From positions 1-15,862 of the forward strand of contig CAIPBN010000191.1 of assembly GCA_903863315.1 (NCBI GenBank): a DNA stretch of 15,862 nt, written 5' to 3'. This document shows, piece after piece, positions 1-10,275 of this stretch. This stretch comes from an uncultured Verrucomicrobiota bacterium (GTDB taxonomy: Bacteria > Verrucomicrobiota > Verrucomicrobiia > Limisphaerales > SXTU01). Position 1 is the first letter of the stretch, and each line of letters begins with the position of its first letter. The position numbers and the translations under genes are program-made. The notes beneath the pieces are model-generated. The model did no database searches. It saw only the letters and a list, made by a program, of their open reading frames with translations, and was not told where the DNA came from.

Positions 1-902
<902 letters not shown>

Positions 903-989
903 GTTGGGTGCAGAAATCAGAAACCTAGACGTTGGAAGGCGGCGGCGATTCGGATTGAAAGTCCACCCACGGACGAGGCCGACCGGAGG

Positions 990-2450
990 TCAGCGCATCT
1001 CCCCGGCCATTTCGAGGAGCGCCTCCACCATCTTCACGGAGGCCTGAGGTTCCAGCGCGTTAGTGCCGGCCCAGGTCTCGTAGCCGCCCAGAGCGAAGTG
1101 CCGGGGAGTGGGCATGTAACCGTAGTAGCCATGCGCCAGCTCCACCATGAAGGATTGCGCGAACGGGCTGCGCTTTTTGAATTCCAAGCCGGTCTCGGCA
1201 AAGGTCTCGCAGGGCGTGGTGCCGATGCAGATGTCGCCGATGCGGAGGGTCTGCACCGGCGTTTTGGTCTGCGGACTGGCCTGGGCAAGGCGCAGGACAC
1301 GGCCGGCGTAGATGGCGGAAAGGTTGGCCTTGCCCAGCGGCCCGGTGGCCTTGCCGTCGGCTTCCTTGGCCCACGCGAGCAGCTCGGGCTCAATCTTGCG
1401 CCAGGCGACATGCTCCAGCTCGCGATACCGCGCGGCGAGCGGGGCCGCATCCTGCCACTTCACCTTCGCCAACGCGGCATGGACTTTGCCGGCCACATCC
1501 TCGGCCACATGCCGCATCTGCGCGTAAGGCGGCTGGCCCGGCCGGGGCGTGCGGAAGTTGATGTTGTTCACGTCGCCGCTGGTGCCATTGGCCATCAGCG
1601 CCACAAAGGGCGGGTCGTTCTCCGCCCCCGGCTGCAGCTTTTTCAGCGCTTCGCAATAGATGCCATAGTAATCCGCCGAGATGTGCCCGCCCCCAACACC
1701 TCCGACATAGTGCAGCGAGTAGGCGGAGAAGACGGAGATGAGCCGCCCGCCCGGCTCGCGCAGCGCGATGAATGAGACCGTCGGGTCGGTCGGTCCGGCA
1801 GGCTCGACGAGATCCGCACTGCCGCCGGGAGGGTTCATTTTCACCTTGTCCGTCTTGGTGCCGAACGGCGTGACCGGCACGGTGCCTTCCTTCATGAACC
1901 AGCGGCGGTTGAAGACATGCTCGGGAGCCTCGGCGGTGCCGAAGGCGACTTGCGCGGGCCGCAGCAGATTGGCGGCGTTGCGCACGCCATCGGCGATGCG
2001 GCGGGCGACGAAGCGCTGGTAGTCATTCAGGTCGCGGTCGGAGAAATAGCCGCGCGGATGGTCGCCCAGCGCGCTGGCGGCGGAGTGCGTGTGCGTGCCG
2101 GAAATCATCACGTTCGCGGCGGGGATGCCCGTGGCCTCCTCGACGAGCTTGCGCGCCTCCACGCTCACGCTCCGGTGCAGGCCGAGCAGGTCGCACACGA
2201 CGAGGGCCAGGCGCGTCGTGCCATCATCCAGCACCAGGCAGCGGGCGAGCAGCTCGTCATGCACATGCGTGGCGGGAAACGGGAGGAAGCCACCGATGAT
2301 GTCGGAGCCGAGGGGCGGCGTGAGGTTGCAGGTCGCCGCGCCGGCGCGAAGCTGTTTCGGTTGCGGCGCGGCGGCGTGAGCGGTGGTGGCGAGGACGCTG
2401 GCGAGGCAAAGCAGCCAGAGCCACCGGCGGAGAGCTTCAAGTGGTTTCAT
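990..2450 (-). CDS. Neutral/alkaline non-lysosomal ceramidase N-terminal family protein, secreted
   Basis: 486 residues. A signal peptide is clear (Lys/Arg n-region, hydrophobic residues 10-20, AHA-A cleavage near residue 27). The ceramidase-type fold begins with ITPP-like 'CNLTPPLG' (41-48) and 'HDELLARCLVLDDG' (64-77). The metal-site signature GTHTHS lies at 118-123, a further probable ligand is the His of SLHYVG (247), and the 'NGTSGDVNN' block (288-296) sits where bacterial ceramidases have the GDVSPN nucleophile motif. The nucleophilic serine position appears to be Asn here. The late block ELAHGYYGYMPT (437-448) with YETW (457-460) also fits the family. The protein is shorter than true bacterial ceramidases (roughly 650 residues) and lacks room for their C-terminal domain. 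It is therefore best read as a zinc-dependent hydrolase-like protein of unknown substrate, not a proven ceramidase. It lies 73 bp downstream of a giant glycosidase-like gene and is probably co-transcribed with it. The ATG at 2450 has no Shine-Dalgarno. Confidence 0.85.
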   Translation of the reverse strand: MKPLEALRRWLWLLCLASVLATTAHAAAPQPKQLRAGAATCNLTPPLGSDIIGGFLPFPATHVHDELLARCLVLDDGTTRLALVVCDLLGLHRSVSVEARKLVEEATGIPAANVMISGTHTHSAASALGDHPRGYFSDRDLNDYQRFVARRIADGVRNAANLLRPAQVAFGTAEAPEHVFNRRWFMKEGTVPVTPFGTKTDKVKMNPPGGSADLVEPAGPTDPTVSFIALREPGGRLISVFSAYSLHYVGGVGGGHISADYYGIYCEALKKLQPGAENDPPFVALMANGTSGDVNNINFRTPRPGQPPYAQMRHVAEDVAGKVHAALAKVKWQDAAPLAARYRELEHVAWRKIEPELLAWAKEADGKATGPLGKANLSAIYAGRVLRLAQASPQTKTPVQTLRIGDICIGTTPCETFAETGLEFKKRSPFAQSFMVELAHGYYGYMPTPRHFALGGYETWAGTNALEPQASVKMVEALLEMAGEMR

Positions 2451-2523
2451 GTTGCAGTGGTGGAGTCAGGCCGCGATGAAGCCGCAACTCCGCACGAAGT
2501 GGAAGCCGTATTTCCTTCCGGAG

Positions 2524-5500
2524 TCAGTAGGCGCTCAAGCCTCCGAGGCGGATGCTGGTTTTCACCGGTTCCATCTTGATGAGATTCACGGCCTGGCGCG
2601 GCATCGAGATGGCGATGGCGGTAAGCTTGATCGGGTAGTCGATTTTGCGGTTGCCGGTGCCGTTGTGCTGCCACTGGAAGGCGTTCTGGCCGGGGCTTTG
2701 CAAGTCGATGGGCGAACGGGCGGTGATGGGGAACTGAAGGTGGTTCCAGCCGTCGAAGTTCAACCCGGCTTGCTCGGGCCAGTCATAAACATCCGTGCCG
2801 TAGCCGCCGGTGCCGGCGGAGAGCCAGCGCTCACCCTCGGCATCTTCGATTTCCCAAAATACTTTTCCCCACGAGGAATTGCCCTTCACCCGCAGCACGA
2901 CGGTCGCGGGCGTGCCGGGGAGCGCGGCGGGTTTGGCCAGCCGCAGGAACGTGTATTCCTGCATGAGCGCGGGGCACGCGCCGTCGGCGAGGAGTTCGAG
3001 TTCGAGACAAGCGCCGGCCTGTTCGTCCTTCACTTCGCACAATTCGTATTTTCCAGGACGACGGAAGGACGTGCTGTTGATGGGCGCTTTGGCGGGCACG
3101 TCGATGCGCGGGTCCACGGCCCGGTCGAGCTTCCAATCGGCGAGCTTGTCCATTGGGTTCGCGAGGGTGAGTTGCGCGTTCGCGGGCGGTTGCTCGCGGG
3201 GGAAGGTGCGTTCGCCGAGCGCGGCGACGGCTTTCAGCACGACGGGGCTGGTGAGGTAATTCGCGGCCTCGGCGATGCGCAGCTTGAGCTGACGGGCGGA
3301 GGTTTTCTGCGTGGTCGAGCGGCCGAGCATTGCGGTGTGCTTCACGGTCGCGTCGGCCGCGAACTCAAGCGTGGCATCGAGTTCGCCGCGTGCGGTCCAG
3401 AGGGCGTAAACAAACTCGCCGTCGCGCTGGAACTCGAGCGCATACACCGTGGGCGAGCCGGTCGGGACCAGCCGCACGAACTTCGCGCAATCGAGCACCA
3501 GCGTCGCGGTGGCCACGGCGGGATAGGTGGGCTTGGGATACACCTGCGGGTTGTGTGTGAACGCGCCGTCGCCCCAGACCGTGTGGTAGTAGCTGAAGGT
3601 CACGTCCGGCAGGCCGAAGGTCGGGATGAGCGGCTGCCGCCACGCGTGGCCGATGAGCACGTCGCGCACGTTCCATTCGGCGTGGCGCTCGAGGCCGAGG
3701 TTGCGCGAGCGACGGGCCTTCCACTCGTAGCAGGCGCTGAGGGGAATGTCGCCGTAGCCGAAGTGGCGGGCCACTTCCTGGTTCACCCAGTTCTCGCGCC
3801 CCACGCTGATTTCCGGCGGCATGGTCATGCCCACGCTTTCCTCGCCAATGAAATCGATGTGCTCGCGCGGAACCTTCGCGCGGAAGAGCGAGGCGAGCAG
3901 GCCGGGGTTCACCATGCCGGAGTTGCCGACGACGAGCTTGAGGTGCGGCGCATGCTGGCGGTAGGCGCTGGCGATGAAGTTGAGATGGTCGGCCTTAGCC
4001 TGGTCGTAGGCGCGCTGCTTTTCATCCACCTCGGTGTTGCCGCCGACGAGTTCGAGCGGGAACGGACCGCCGCCGCTTTCGTGGAAAATCAGCGCCATCG
4101 TTGCGTGCGGATACTTCGCGACCTTGTCCTTGATGAGCTTCTCCATCTCCTGCGCGGCCACTGCCGGGTCCTTGCTGCGCGGAGCGAGGCGGGGCAGTTG
4201 TGTGGTCGTGAGTTTCCATGGCGCGCCGACCGCCTCGCTCTCGACGTGCGTGCTGCGGATGCCGGCCTTGAGCAGCAGCGGGCCGGTCACGGCGATATCC
4301 TTGATGGTTCCGTGCGCTCCTCCGAAATTCCACGTGAAGTAGGGCGACTCGTAGCCGGCCTTGCGCGTGTCGGCGGGGATGAGGGAAAAGTAAGCCGTGT
4401 GTTGTAGCAGCGCGGCTTTGTCCGCGCCGGTGAGTTGAAAATCCACGCGATACCAGCCGAGTTCGCGCTGCGCAAAGGATGCTTCCACTTTCACGACCTC
4501 GCCCGCCTGTGCGAAAGCGACGGTCTTGCTTCCCTGCCCCAGCGTCTTGCCCGCGAGATCGCGGACGGTCCACGCGAGTGTGGCGTCAGTCTTCTCGCGA
4601 GCGTGCAAAGTAGCCGTCATCGCGGGCGTTTCGCCGGGCTGGTAAATGTTGCCGAAGGCGGCGGGCAGGATGTGCATCTCGACCGGCGGGCGTTCGAGCG
4701 TGGCGGCGAAGACGTGGACGCCGCTGCGGTCGTCCGCGGGTTTGCGCGAGCGGTCCACGTAGAAGTTGTCCTTGTCGTTGCGCTTCCCGAGCACCTCGAA
4801 GTCGAGCCACGCGGGTTTCTCTTGGAAGATGATTTCCTGGATGCTGCCGGAATCAATGCGGCACTCGACGAGATAGAGCGGGAGCGTCTTGCCGCCGCTG
4901 CGTATCTCGCCGACTTGCTTCACGCCGGCGGGCAGCGGCTCACCGGCGCGTGGGAGGACAATCTCGGTGTCGGCGATGGCGGGGCCGCGGCCGACCTCGG
5001 CACCGGGGAGAAATTTCGTAAGGCGCGCGGTGACGATGGGGACTTTGTCCGGGTCATCCTCGACGGCGCAGAGCAGCCACGCGCGGTGATACTGCGCGAC
5101 GGGCACGCTCCAGAGCAGGCTCTCAGGCATCCCATCGAAGGGCGTGCGCGCGAGGTAGCCGTCGCATTCGAGATAGAAGCTGCCGAGGTTTTCGCGGCAC
5201 ACGCCGGTGTCGGCGTTGCCGGGACCGTCGGCGACGAGCAGCGGGATGCCCGCGATGGTCTGCACGCCCGCGGGCTTGCCGCCGACGGTGACGCGCGCAT
5301 CGGCGAGCGCGCCGGGATTGGCGATTTTGTTCACGTCGAGCACGAGGTGCTTCGCGCTGAACGGCGAGGTGGAAATCCGCTCTTCCTTGAGCGACGCGTG
5401 TGCGGGCAGCACGAAAGTGAGCGCCGTGACGCGCGATGCGCTGTCGAAGCGCCCGGCGTAGCGGCCTTCGAGCCACAATTGCGTGCCGAGCGCGTCGGGC

Positions 5501-6651
5501 CGCAGTTCGAGCTGGATGAACTTCTGCGAGGCGGCGGGGAAGCTTTCCCACGTCGAGGCGATTTGCAGTTCGCGGTTCGGCTCGTAACGCGAGCGCAGAT
5601 TTGGGCGCGTGTGGAAGGTGAGATTCCACGCGGCCTTCGGGTCCTTGGGCCCGCGCTCGCGGAAGGTGAGGCCGACGTCGCGGAGGTTCTGGCGTTCCTT
5701 CAGCGTCTTCGGCACGGCGACGAGTTTGCCCGCCGGGTTGAGTTCGTTCACGGAGCGCACAACGGCCTTGTCGTAGAAGCTCGCGAAGGTGCGGACATCC
5801 AACACGCGCTCGGCGCCGTCAGCGTTGCGGAGCTTGAGGGCCATGAGCGCGGGATAGCTGCCGAGGCGGAAGCTCACGGAAGCGGACGTGGCATTCGCGG
5901 GAAGGTCGAGCGTGTGTTCGGTCGCGTGCAGCGCCGTCTTCACGCCGCCCTCGGTGACGAACGCGCCCGCGGGCGGCGGATTGATGCGGTGAATCTCAAT
6001 GTCATCAAAATCCACCGCCGTGGTGCCGTTGAAATTGAAGCCCACGAGCGGCGCGCCGGGCACCTCCGACTGCGCGAACTTGCGCAGCACGCCGTCGTTC
6101 TCGACGAAGAGTTCCAGCGTCCGGCCCCGGCTGCGGACGAGCGCGTTGTGCCACACGCCGTCGGGCATGAGGCGCAGGTCGAGCTCCTGTTCATTGCCGC
6201 CGGATGCCGCGAGCAAGCCGGGCGCGGGCGGGCGGATGCCCATGAGCTTCTCGGAAATGGTGAGCACGCTCGACGTGTGCGTCTTGCGGTCCGCCGCCGC
6301 GCCGCAGACGAGCGTGAGCGTGAAGGCTTTCTTGCTCTCGCGCGGGAAGGCGAAGCGGAAGCGGAACTCGTAATCCGTCACCGGCGCGCCGCGTTGCGGG
6401 AAGAGGAAGAGGCCCTTGTAAACCTCGGCCGATTTGTTGTCCGGCGGGCGAAAGGCGAGGGTCTTGAGGCTCGGCGGGGCCTCGTGAATCGCGCACGCCG
6501 CCGTAAAGCCCGCCGGATGATTGCCGGTGTGGTCAAACGCCTCGGTGAAGATGATGCGACTCTCGGCGGCGGAGAGATGTCCGGCGGCAAGGAGGAGTAG
6601 GGCGAGGAAGGGCGCGCGGCGGTGCGGGCTGGTCGGGAGGCTGTGGTTCAT
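2524..6651 (-). CDS. Giant secreted multidomain protein, putative glycoside hydrolase (paralogue B, with N-terminal LamG-like domain)
   Basis: 1375 residues with a clear signal peptide (RR, then hydrophobic 14-22, cleavage near LSAAES). Residues about 31-222 resemble a LamG/concanavalin-type sandwich ending 'TTAVDFDDIEIHRI'. Residues 230-435 and 440-655 form two modules shared with the upstream paralogue (conserved TRPN, ESFPAAS, FDGMPES, SGSIQ motifs). An Ig-like segment (660-755) ends in DTRKAGYESP. Residues about 765-1050 look like a TIM-barrel-type core with FHES (E858), GNSG (909-912), DFIGEES (conserved E938), ACYEW (E976), AEWNVRD (991-997) and YYHTVWG (1021-1027). A beta-rich segment (1065-1140) and a C-terminal jelly-roll-like, carbohydrate-binding-type domain (about 1160-1373) follow. 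The acids E858 and E938 are the best candidates for a retaining-glycosidase pair; this is inference. I do not recognise an established family. The gene follows its paralogue by 48 bp. The ATG at 6651 has no Shine-Dalgarno. Confidence 0.8.
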   Translation of the reverse strand: MNHSLPTSPHRRAPFLALLLLAAGHLSAAESRIIFTEAFDHTGNHPAGFTAACAIHEAPPSLKTLAFRPPDNKSAEVYKGLFLFPQRGAPVTDYEFRFRFAFPRESKKAFTLTLVCGAAADRKTHTSSVLTISEKLMGIRPPAPGLLAASGGNEQELDLRLMPDGVWHNALVRSRGRTLELFVENDGVLRKFAQSEVPGAPLVGFNFNGTTAVDFDDIEIHRINPPPAGAFVTEGGVKTALHATEHTLDLPANATSASVSFRLGSYPALMALKLRNADGAERVLDVRTFASFYDKAVVRSVNELNPAGKLVAVPKTLKERQNLRDVGLTFRERGPKDPKAAWNLTFHTRPNLRSRYEPNRELQIASTWESFPAASQKFIQLELRPDALGTQLWLEGRYAGRFDSASRVTALTFVLPAHASLKEERISTSPFSAKHLVLDVNKIANPGALADARVTVGGKPAGVQTIAGIPLLVADGPGNADTGVCRENLGSFYLECDGYLARTPFDGMPESLLWSVPVAQYHRAWLLCAVEDDPDKVPIVTARLTKFLPGAEVGRGPAIADTEIVLPRAGEPLPAGVKQVGEIRSGGKTLPLYLVECRIDSGSIQEIIFQEKPAWLDFEVLGKRNDKDNFYVDRSRKPADDRSGVHVFAATLERPPVEMHILPAAFGNIYQPGETPAMTATLHAREKTDATLAWTVRDLAGKTLGQGSKTVAFAQAGEVVKVEASFAQRELGWYRVDFQLTGADKAALLQHTAYFSLIPADTRKAGYESPYFTWNFGGAHGTIKDIAVTGPLLLKAGIRSTHVESEAVGAPWKLTTTQLPRLAPRSKDPAVAAQEMEKLIKDKVAKYPHATMALIFHESGGGPFPLELVGGNTEVDEKQRAYDQAKADHLNFIASAYRQHAPHLKLVVGNSGMVNPGLLASLFRAKVPREHIDFIGEESVGMTMPPEISVGRENWVNQEVARHFGYGDIPLSACYEWKARRSRNLGLERHAEWNVRDVLIGHAWRQPLIPTFGLPDVTFSYYHTVWGDGAFTHNPQVYPKPTYPAVATATLVLDCAKFVRLVPTGSPTVYALEFQRDGEFVYALWTARGELDATLEFAADATVKHTAMLGRSTTQKTSARQLKLRIAEAANYLTSPVVLKAVAALGERTFPREQPPANAQLTLANPMDKLADWKLDRAVDPRIDVPAKAPINSTSFRRPGKYELCEVKDEQAGACLELELLADGACPALMQEYTFLRLAKPAALPGTPATVVLRVKGNSSWGKVFWEIEDAEGERWLSAGTGGYGTDVYDWPEQAGLNFDGWNHLQFPITARSPIDLQSPGQNAFQWQHNGTGNRKIDYPIKLTAIAISMPRQAVNLIKMEPVKTSIRLGGLSAY

Positions 6652-6699
6652 AAATTGAATCGCGTTCGGCTGGCTCGGCTGACTGGCGGCGTGGCGTGG

Positions 6700-9600
6700 T
6701 CAAAACACACTCACATCCTTCACCCGCACCTTCGTCTCCGGCACTGGGGCCATCTCGGTGATGAGCAGGGCGCGGCGCGGGAGCGTGACGGCGAGGCCGG
6801 TGACGCGCAGGCCGGGCCGCCAGCGCTCGGGGATTTCGAGCCGGAGGAAATGCCAGCCGTCAAAATTGACGGCGAGCTTGCCAGGCCAGTCCCAATACAC
6901 GCCGGTGGTCAGCCACTTCTCGCCTTTGGCGTTGGCCACTTCCCACATCACGTCGCCCCAGCCGGAGTTGCCGCGCACCCAGACGCCGACGCTCGTGTTC
7001 GTGCCGGACGCGACGACTGGCGCGCGGAATTTGAGGAACGCGTATTCGTGCAGGAGGTCCCACGACACGGGCTGCGTGGGCTTCAACTCGACTTCGAGAC
7101 AGCGGCCTTTCTCGGCGTCCTCGACAGTGCGCAGCGCGAACTCACCCTGCGTGCGATGCGGGAGATTCCAGCCGGTGGTGCGTTCGAGGCGCGGCTCCTT
7201 CGCGGAGGAAAGCTCGACGCGCGCGAGGTCGGTGAGGGGTTCAACGACCTGCACGTTTCCGGGCGGCGGTTCGTCGGGGAACGACGAGCGGCCCGCAGTG
7301 ATGCGCTCGAGTTTCGCCGTCGTGGTGACGTAGCAAGCGCCTTCGCCGGCCTCGAAGGTGATTTCGCGCCCGCGTTGTTTGCGCTCGCGGCCATACAAAT
7401 CAGTCACGGTCACTTCGGCGTCGGTGGCGAAGGTGAGCTTGGCCTCGCGTTTGCCGCGCGGTGCCCAGAGCGCGTAGAGGCGGTCGGCGGGGCGGCGGAA
7501 TTCCAGCGCGCAAAGCGAGAGCGAACCAGTGGGCAGCACGCCCGCGCAGGTCGCGCCGTCGAGCACGCGCGTGACCGTGGCGAGCGCGGCGTAGGACGGC
7601 TTCGGATACATATAAGGATAGCGCGAGCACAAGCCGCCGGAGCCCCAGATGGTGTGGTAATAGCCCTTGCCCGCGTCGTGGATGAGGCCGAGGGGAACGG
7701 TGTGGAAGCCGTAGGCGCGCGCCTGCAAGGCATCGCGCACATACCACTCCGCCTGCCCGCCGAGGCCGAGCGCAACGTCGCGGCGGCCGACCCATTCGTA
7801 GCACGCGGTGATGGCGGCGTTGGTCGCGCCCGTGACGCGCGCGGTCTCGCGCAGCAGCCACGCGGACTGCATCCCGCCCGACACGGGGCGCTCCGGGATG
7901 AACGTCTGGCCGAGGTCCTCGACGGCGACGTAGTCCACGAGGTCGCGCGGGAAGCCGCGGCGGAAGAGTTCGCCGACCATCGAGCAGCCGTCGCCAGAGT
8001 TGCCGAACTGGGTTTTCAGGCCGGGGAATTTCTCGCGCACCATGCGGGCGAGGCCGGTGAGGATTTCCACGCGCGTCTTCCAGGCCAGCTCGTCGGCGTC
8101 CTTCAGCGGCGGCGGCTTCTTCCCCCACAACTCGGAGGGGTCGGGCGCGCCGCTGGCGGAGGATTCGTGCCAGAACATCACGGTGTTCACGCTCGGGTGC
8201 GCCTTAAGCGTGTCGCGGATGTAAGCCTCGTAGGCGGCGACCTTCTCGGCGGTGGTGCCGTTGGTGAGCAGCGTGCCCTTCCAGAAGACGCACCACGAGT
8301 AGAGGTCGTGGACCTTGCTCACCGCTTCGGTGACGGGCGGGAGGTTTGCGTGGCGCAAGCCGGCGCGCTGATACATCGGGCCGACGCGCTCGAAGTCCGG
8401 CGCGCCGCCGTGCGCCCAGTGAAACCACCACGTGCCGTGCGGCGACTCGAAGCCGGCCTTGCGCGTGTCGGGCGGGAGCAGGACGAAGGTGGAGCGGTTG
8501 TCGGTGAGTTCGCGGCCCGTGACGTCGAGCAGGCGCAGGCGCGCGGCATACCAGCCGTTCGCGAGCGCGCCGGTGGGCACGGTGACGACGGCGCTGGGCT
8601 TGTCGGCGGCGAGCGTCACGGGCTGCTTACCAGAGAGCGCGATGCGTCCGTCCACACCCGCGAGGTCCCAGGTGACGGTGTAGTTCCCCGCTGCGCCCTC
8701 GACGGCGGCGAGCAGCTCCGGCTGCTCCGCCGCGTAAACCGCCGCGACCTTTGCGCTGATCCGCACGGTGAGTGAGGCCGGCGCGGCCTCGAGCGTGAGG
8801 CCGCAGATGACCACGGAACTCAGCGGCCCGCTCGGCGTGTAGGTGCGGCTGGTGGGCTTGAGCGAGGGCGGGAAGGCGTCGTTCGCGTCCACGCCCGCGA
8901 CGGGGTCGAGGATTTCCAAGTCGAGGTAACGCTTCGCGGGGAACGGGCCGCGGAAGCCATACTGCGACTCGTCTTCGCGCAGCAAATCCTGGATGAGCCC
9001 GGACTTCAGTGGCACGCGCACTAGCCAGAGCGGCACCGTGCGCCGCGCCGCGCCCGTGCCGTAGGCGAGCGTGCCCACCTGCTTGGCATCCTGGCCCGCG
9101 CCGGTCAGCCGCACGAGCGAGTCGGCCATCGCGTTGCCGCGTCCGTTCGAGTAACGCGTGAGCCGCAGCGTGAACGCCGGCACACGCTCGCCTTCCGCTT
9201 CCGCCGCGCAGAGCACGTGGGCGAAGGCGTAGTCGGCGAGCGGCACAGAGACGATGCGCGACTCGGGCAGGCCATCGAACGCCGTGCGCCGCCAGTAGAA
9301 ACTCACCAGGTCGTCCGAGGGACACGCGAGCCGTCCGAGGCCCGCGACGGCCAGCAGTTGGTCGGCGGGCGCGATTCGCAGCGGCACGCCAGCGAGCGTC
9401 GTCTCGCCCGGATCGAGCGAGGGAACGGCATTCGAGAACGCGCCCGCCGCCCGCGCGAACGACTCGACGGCCAGCGGCTGGAACCGCGGCGGGGCGTTGG
9501 TGGTCCAGCGAATTTCCCGGATGCCGCCGCCGCGCGGGACGCTGAGGGAGAGCTGCGTGATGCTGGTTTGATTCGTCCACTGACGCACGAGTCGTCCGTC

Positions 9601-10275
9601 CGCCCAGAGCTCCGTGCCATCGGGCGAGCGGCGGAGTTCCATCGCCAGAAGATGCGTGGAGGCGGCGGGGAAGGAATCCCAGACCGCGCCGACCTGCTTG
9701 CGTCGCGCCTCCTGATAAAACTCCACGTTGGGCCGCGTGAAGAGTTTCAGCGCCCAGGGCAGTTGCAGAGAGGAATCCGGGAAGGCGTTGCCGTCCACCG
9801 GCGTGATGTTCATGCGCTCGATGGCGCGGTTCGCCCAAATCACCTCGGCGAAGAAGGAGCGGTCGTCCTTGGCCGCGCCGGGGCGGGCCGGACTGGCTGG
9901 TGCGCCGAGCTTGAGGTCAGGCGACTTGGTCTGCGTGGTGGCCGCCGTGCTGGAGCGCCACTGGAAGTAGATGGCGGTTGCGTCGGGCGGAATCGCGACC
10001 TGAACCTTGGCGCGGGTGGCGGCGACGGATTCGCCGTTCACCTCCTCGAAGGCGTCGAGCAGCGCGTCCTGGCCCTCGGCAATCACCTTGGCCCCCGGCG
10101 GCAGTTTCGCGGCGAGGGGCGACAGAGTGCCAAACCACGCGAGCGTCAGGAGGCCGGCTGAAGCCGCGTGGACCCACTGAGCACAGCGCGCGAGCCGGTG
10201 GCGCTGCACGGCGAGTGGTTTCGGTCGCCGGTTGAGCGGGGTCAAGCACCGCGTAGCATTTTGAAAATCGTGCAT
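6700..10275 (-). CDS. Giant exported multidomain protein, putative glycoside hydrolase (paralogue A, no LamG-like domain)
   Basis: 1191 residues from the ATG at 10275. A TTG two codons upstream is possible but less likely, and neither has a Shine-Dalgarno. The N-terminus has a long basic region followed by a hydrophobic segment (about residues 36-55), either an uncleaved anchor or a long signal peptide. From there to the C-terminus it is collinear with the downstream 1375-residue protein but lacks its LamG-like domain. Shared blocks, numbered from this ATG, are FTRPN and WDSFPAAS (179-206), RTAFDGLPES (330-339), DTRKAGFESP (603-612), FWHES (E704), GNSG (758-761), DYVAVEDLG (E786), ACYEWVGRR (E827 within), AEWYVRD (842-848), YYHTIWG (872-878), MYPKPSYAAL (889-898), and the C-terminal domain with RGNSGWGDVMWEV (1101-1113) and NFDGW. 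E704 and E786 match E858 and E938 of the paralogue. It is the first gene of the run and faces a divergent DUF1501 gene. Confidence 0.8.
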   Translation of the reverse strand: MHDFQNATRCLTPLNRRPKPLAVQRHRLARCAQWVHAASAGLLTLAWFGTLSPLAAKLPPGAKVIAEGQDALLDAFEEVNGESVAATRAKVQVAIPPDATAIYFQWRSSTAATTQTKSPDLKLGAPASPARPGAAKDDRSFFAEVIWANRAIERMNITPVDGNAFPDSSLQLPWALKLFTRPNVEFYQEARRKQVGAVWDSFPAASTHLLAMELRRSPDGTELWADGRLVRQWTNQTSITQLSLSVPRGGGIREIRWTTNAPPRFQPLAVESFARAAGAFSNAVPSLDPGETTLAGVPLRIAPADQLLAVAGLGRLACPSDDLVSFYWRRTAFDGLPESRIVSVPLADYAFAHVLCAAEAEGERVPAFTLRLTRYSNGRGNAMADSLVRLTGAGQDAKQVGTLAYGTGAARRTVPLWLVRVPLKSGLIQDLLREDESQYGFRGPFPAKRYLDLEILDPVAGVDANDAFPPSLKPTSRTYTPSGPLSSVVICGLTLEAAPASLTVRISAKVAAVYAAEQPELLAAVEGAAGNYTVTWDLAGVDGRIALSGKQPVTLAADKPSAVVTVPTGALANGWYAARLRLLDVTGRELTDNRSTFVLLPPDTRKAGFESPHGTWWFHWAHGGAPDFERVGPMYQRAGLRHANLPPVTEAVSKVHDLYSWCVFWKGTLLTNGTTAEKVAAYEAYIRDTLKAHPSVNTVMFWHESSASGAPDPSELWGKKPPPLKDADELAWKTRVEILTGLARMVREKFPGLKTQFGNSGDGCSMVGELFRRGFPRDLVDYVAVEDLGQTFIPERPVSGGMQSAWLLRETARVTGATNAAITACYEWVGRRDVALGLGGQAEWYVRDALQARAYGFHTVPLGLIHDAGKGYYHTIWGSGGLCSRYPYMYPKPSYAALATVTRVLDGATCAGVLPTGSLSLCALEFRRPADRLYALWAPRGKREAKLTFATDAEVTVTDLYGRERKQRGREITFEAGEGACYVTTTAKLERITAGRSSFPDEPPPGNVQVVEPLTDLARVELSSAKEPRLERTTGWNLPHRTQGEFALRTVEDAEKGRCLEVELKPTQPVSWDLLHEYAFLKFRAPVVASGTNTSVGVWVRGNSGWGDVMWEVANAKGEKWLTTGVYWDWPGKLAVNFDGWHFLRLEIPERWRPGLRVTGLAVTLPRRALLITEMAPVPETKVRVKDVSVF

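Noticed and set aside
2383..8775. Three long plus-strand open frames (2383-4407, 4435-6600, 6622-8775) opposite the giant minus-strand genes.
   Set aside because: They lie in the frame whose codons are exact complements of the real genes' codons. Stops there need TTA, CTA or TCA codons in the sense gene, which are rare in GC-rich DNA. Their products are Arg/Gly/Ala/Glu-rich without domains, while the minus strand shows signal peptides and conserved paralogous motifs.
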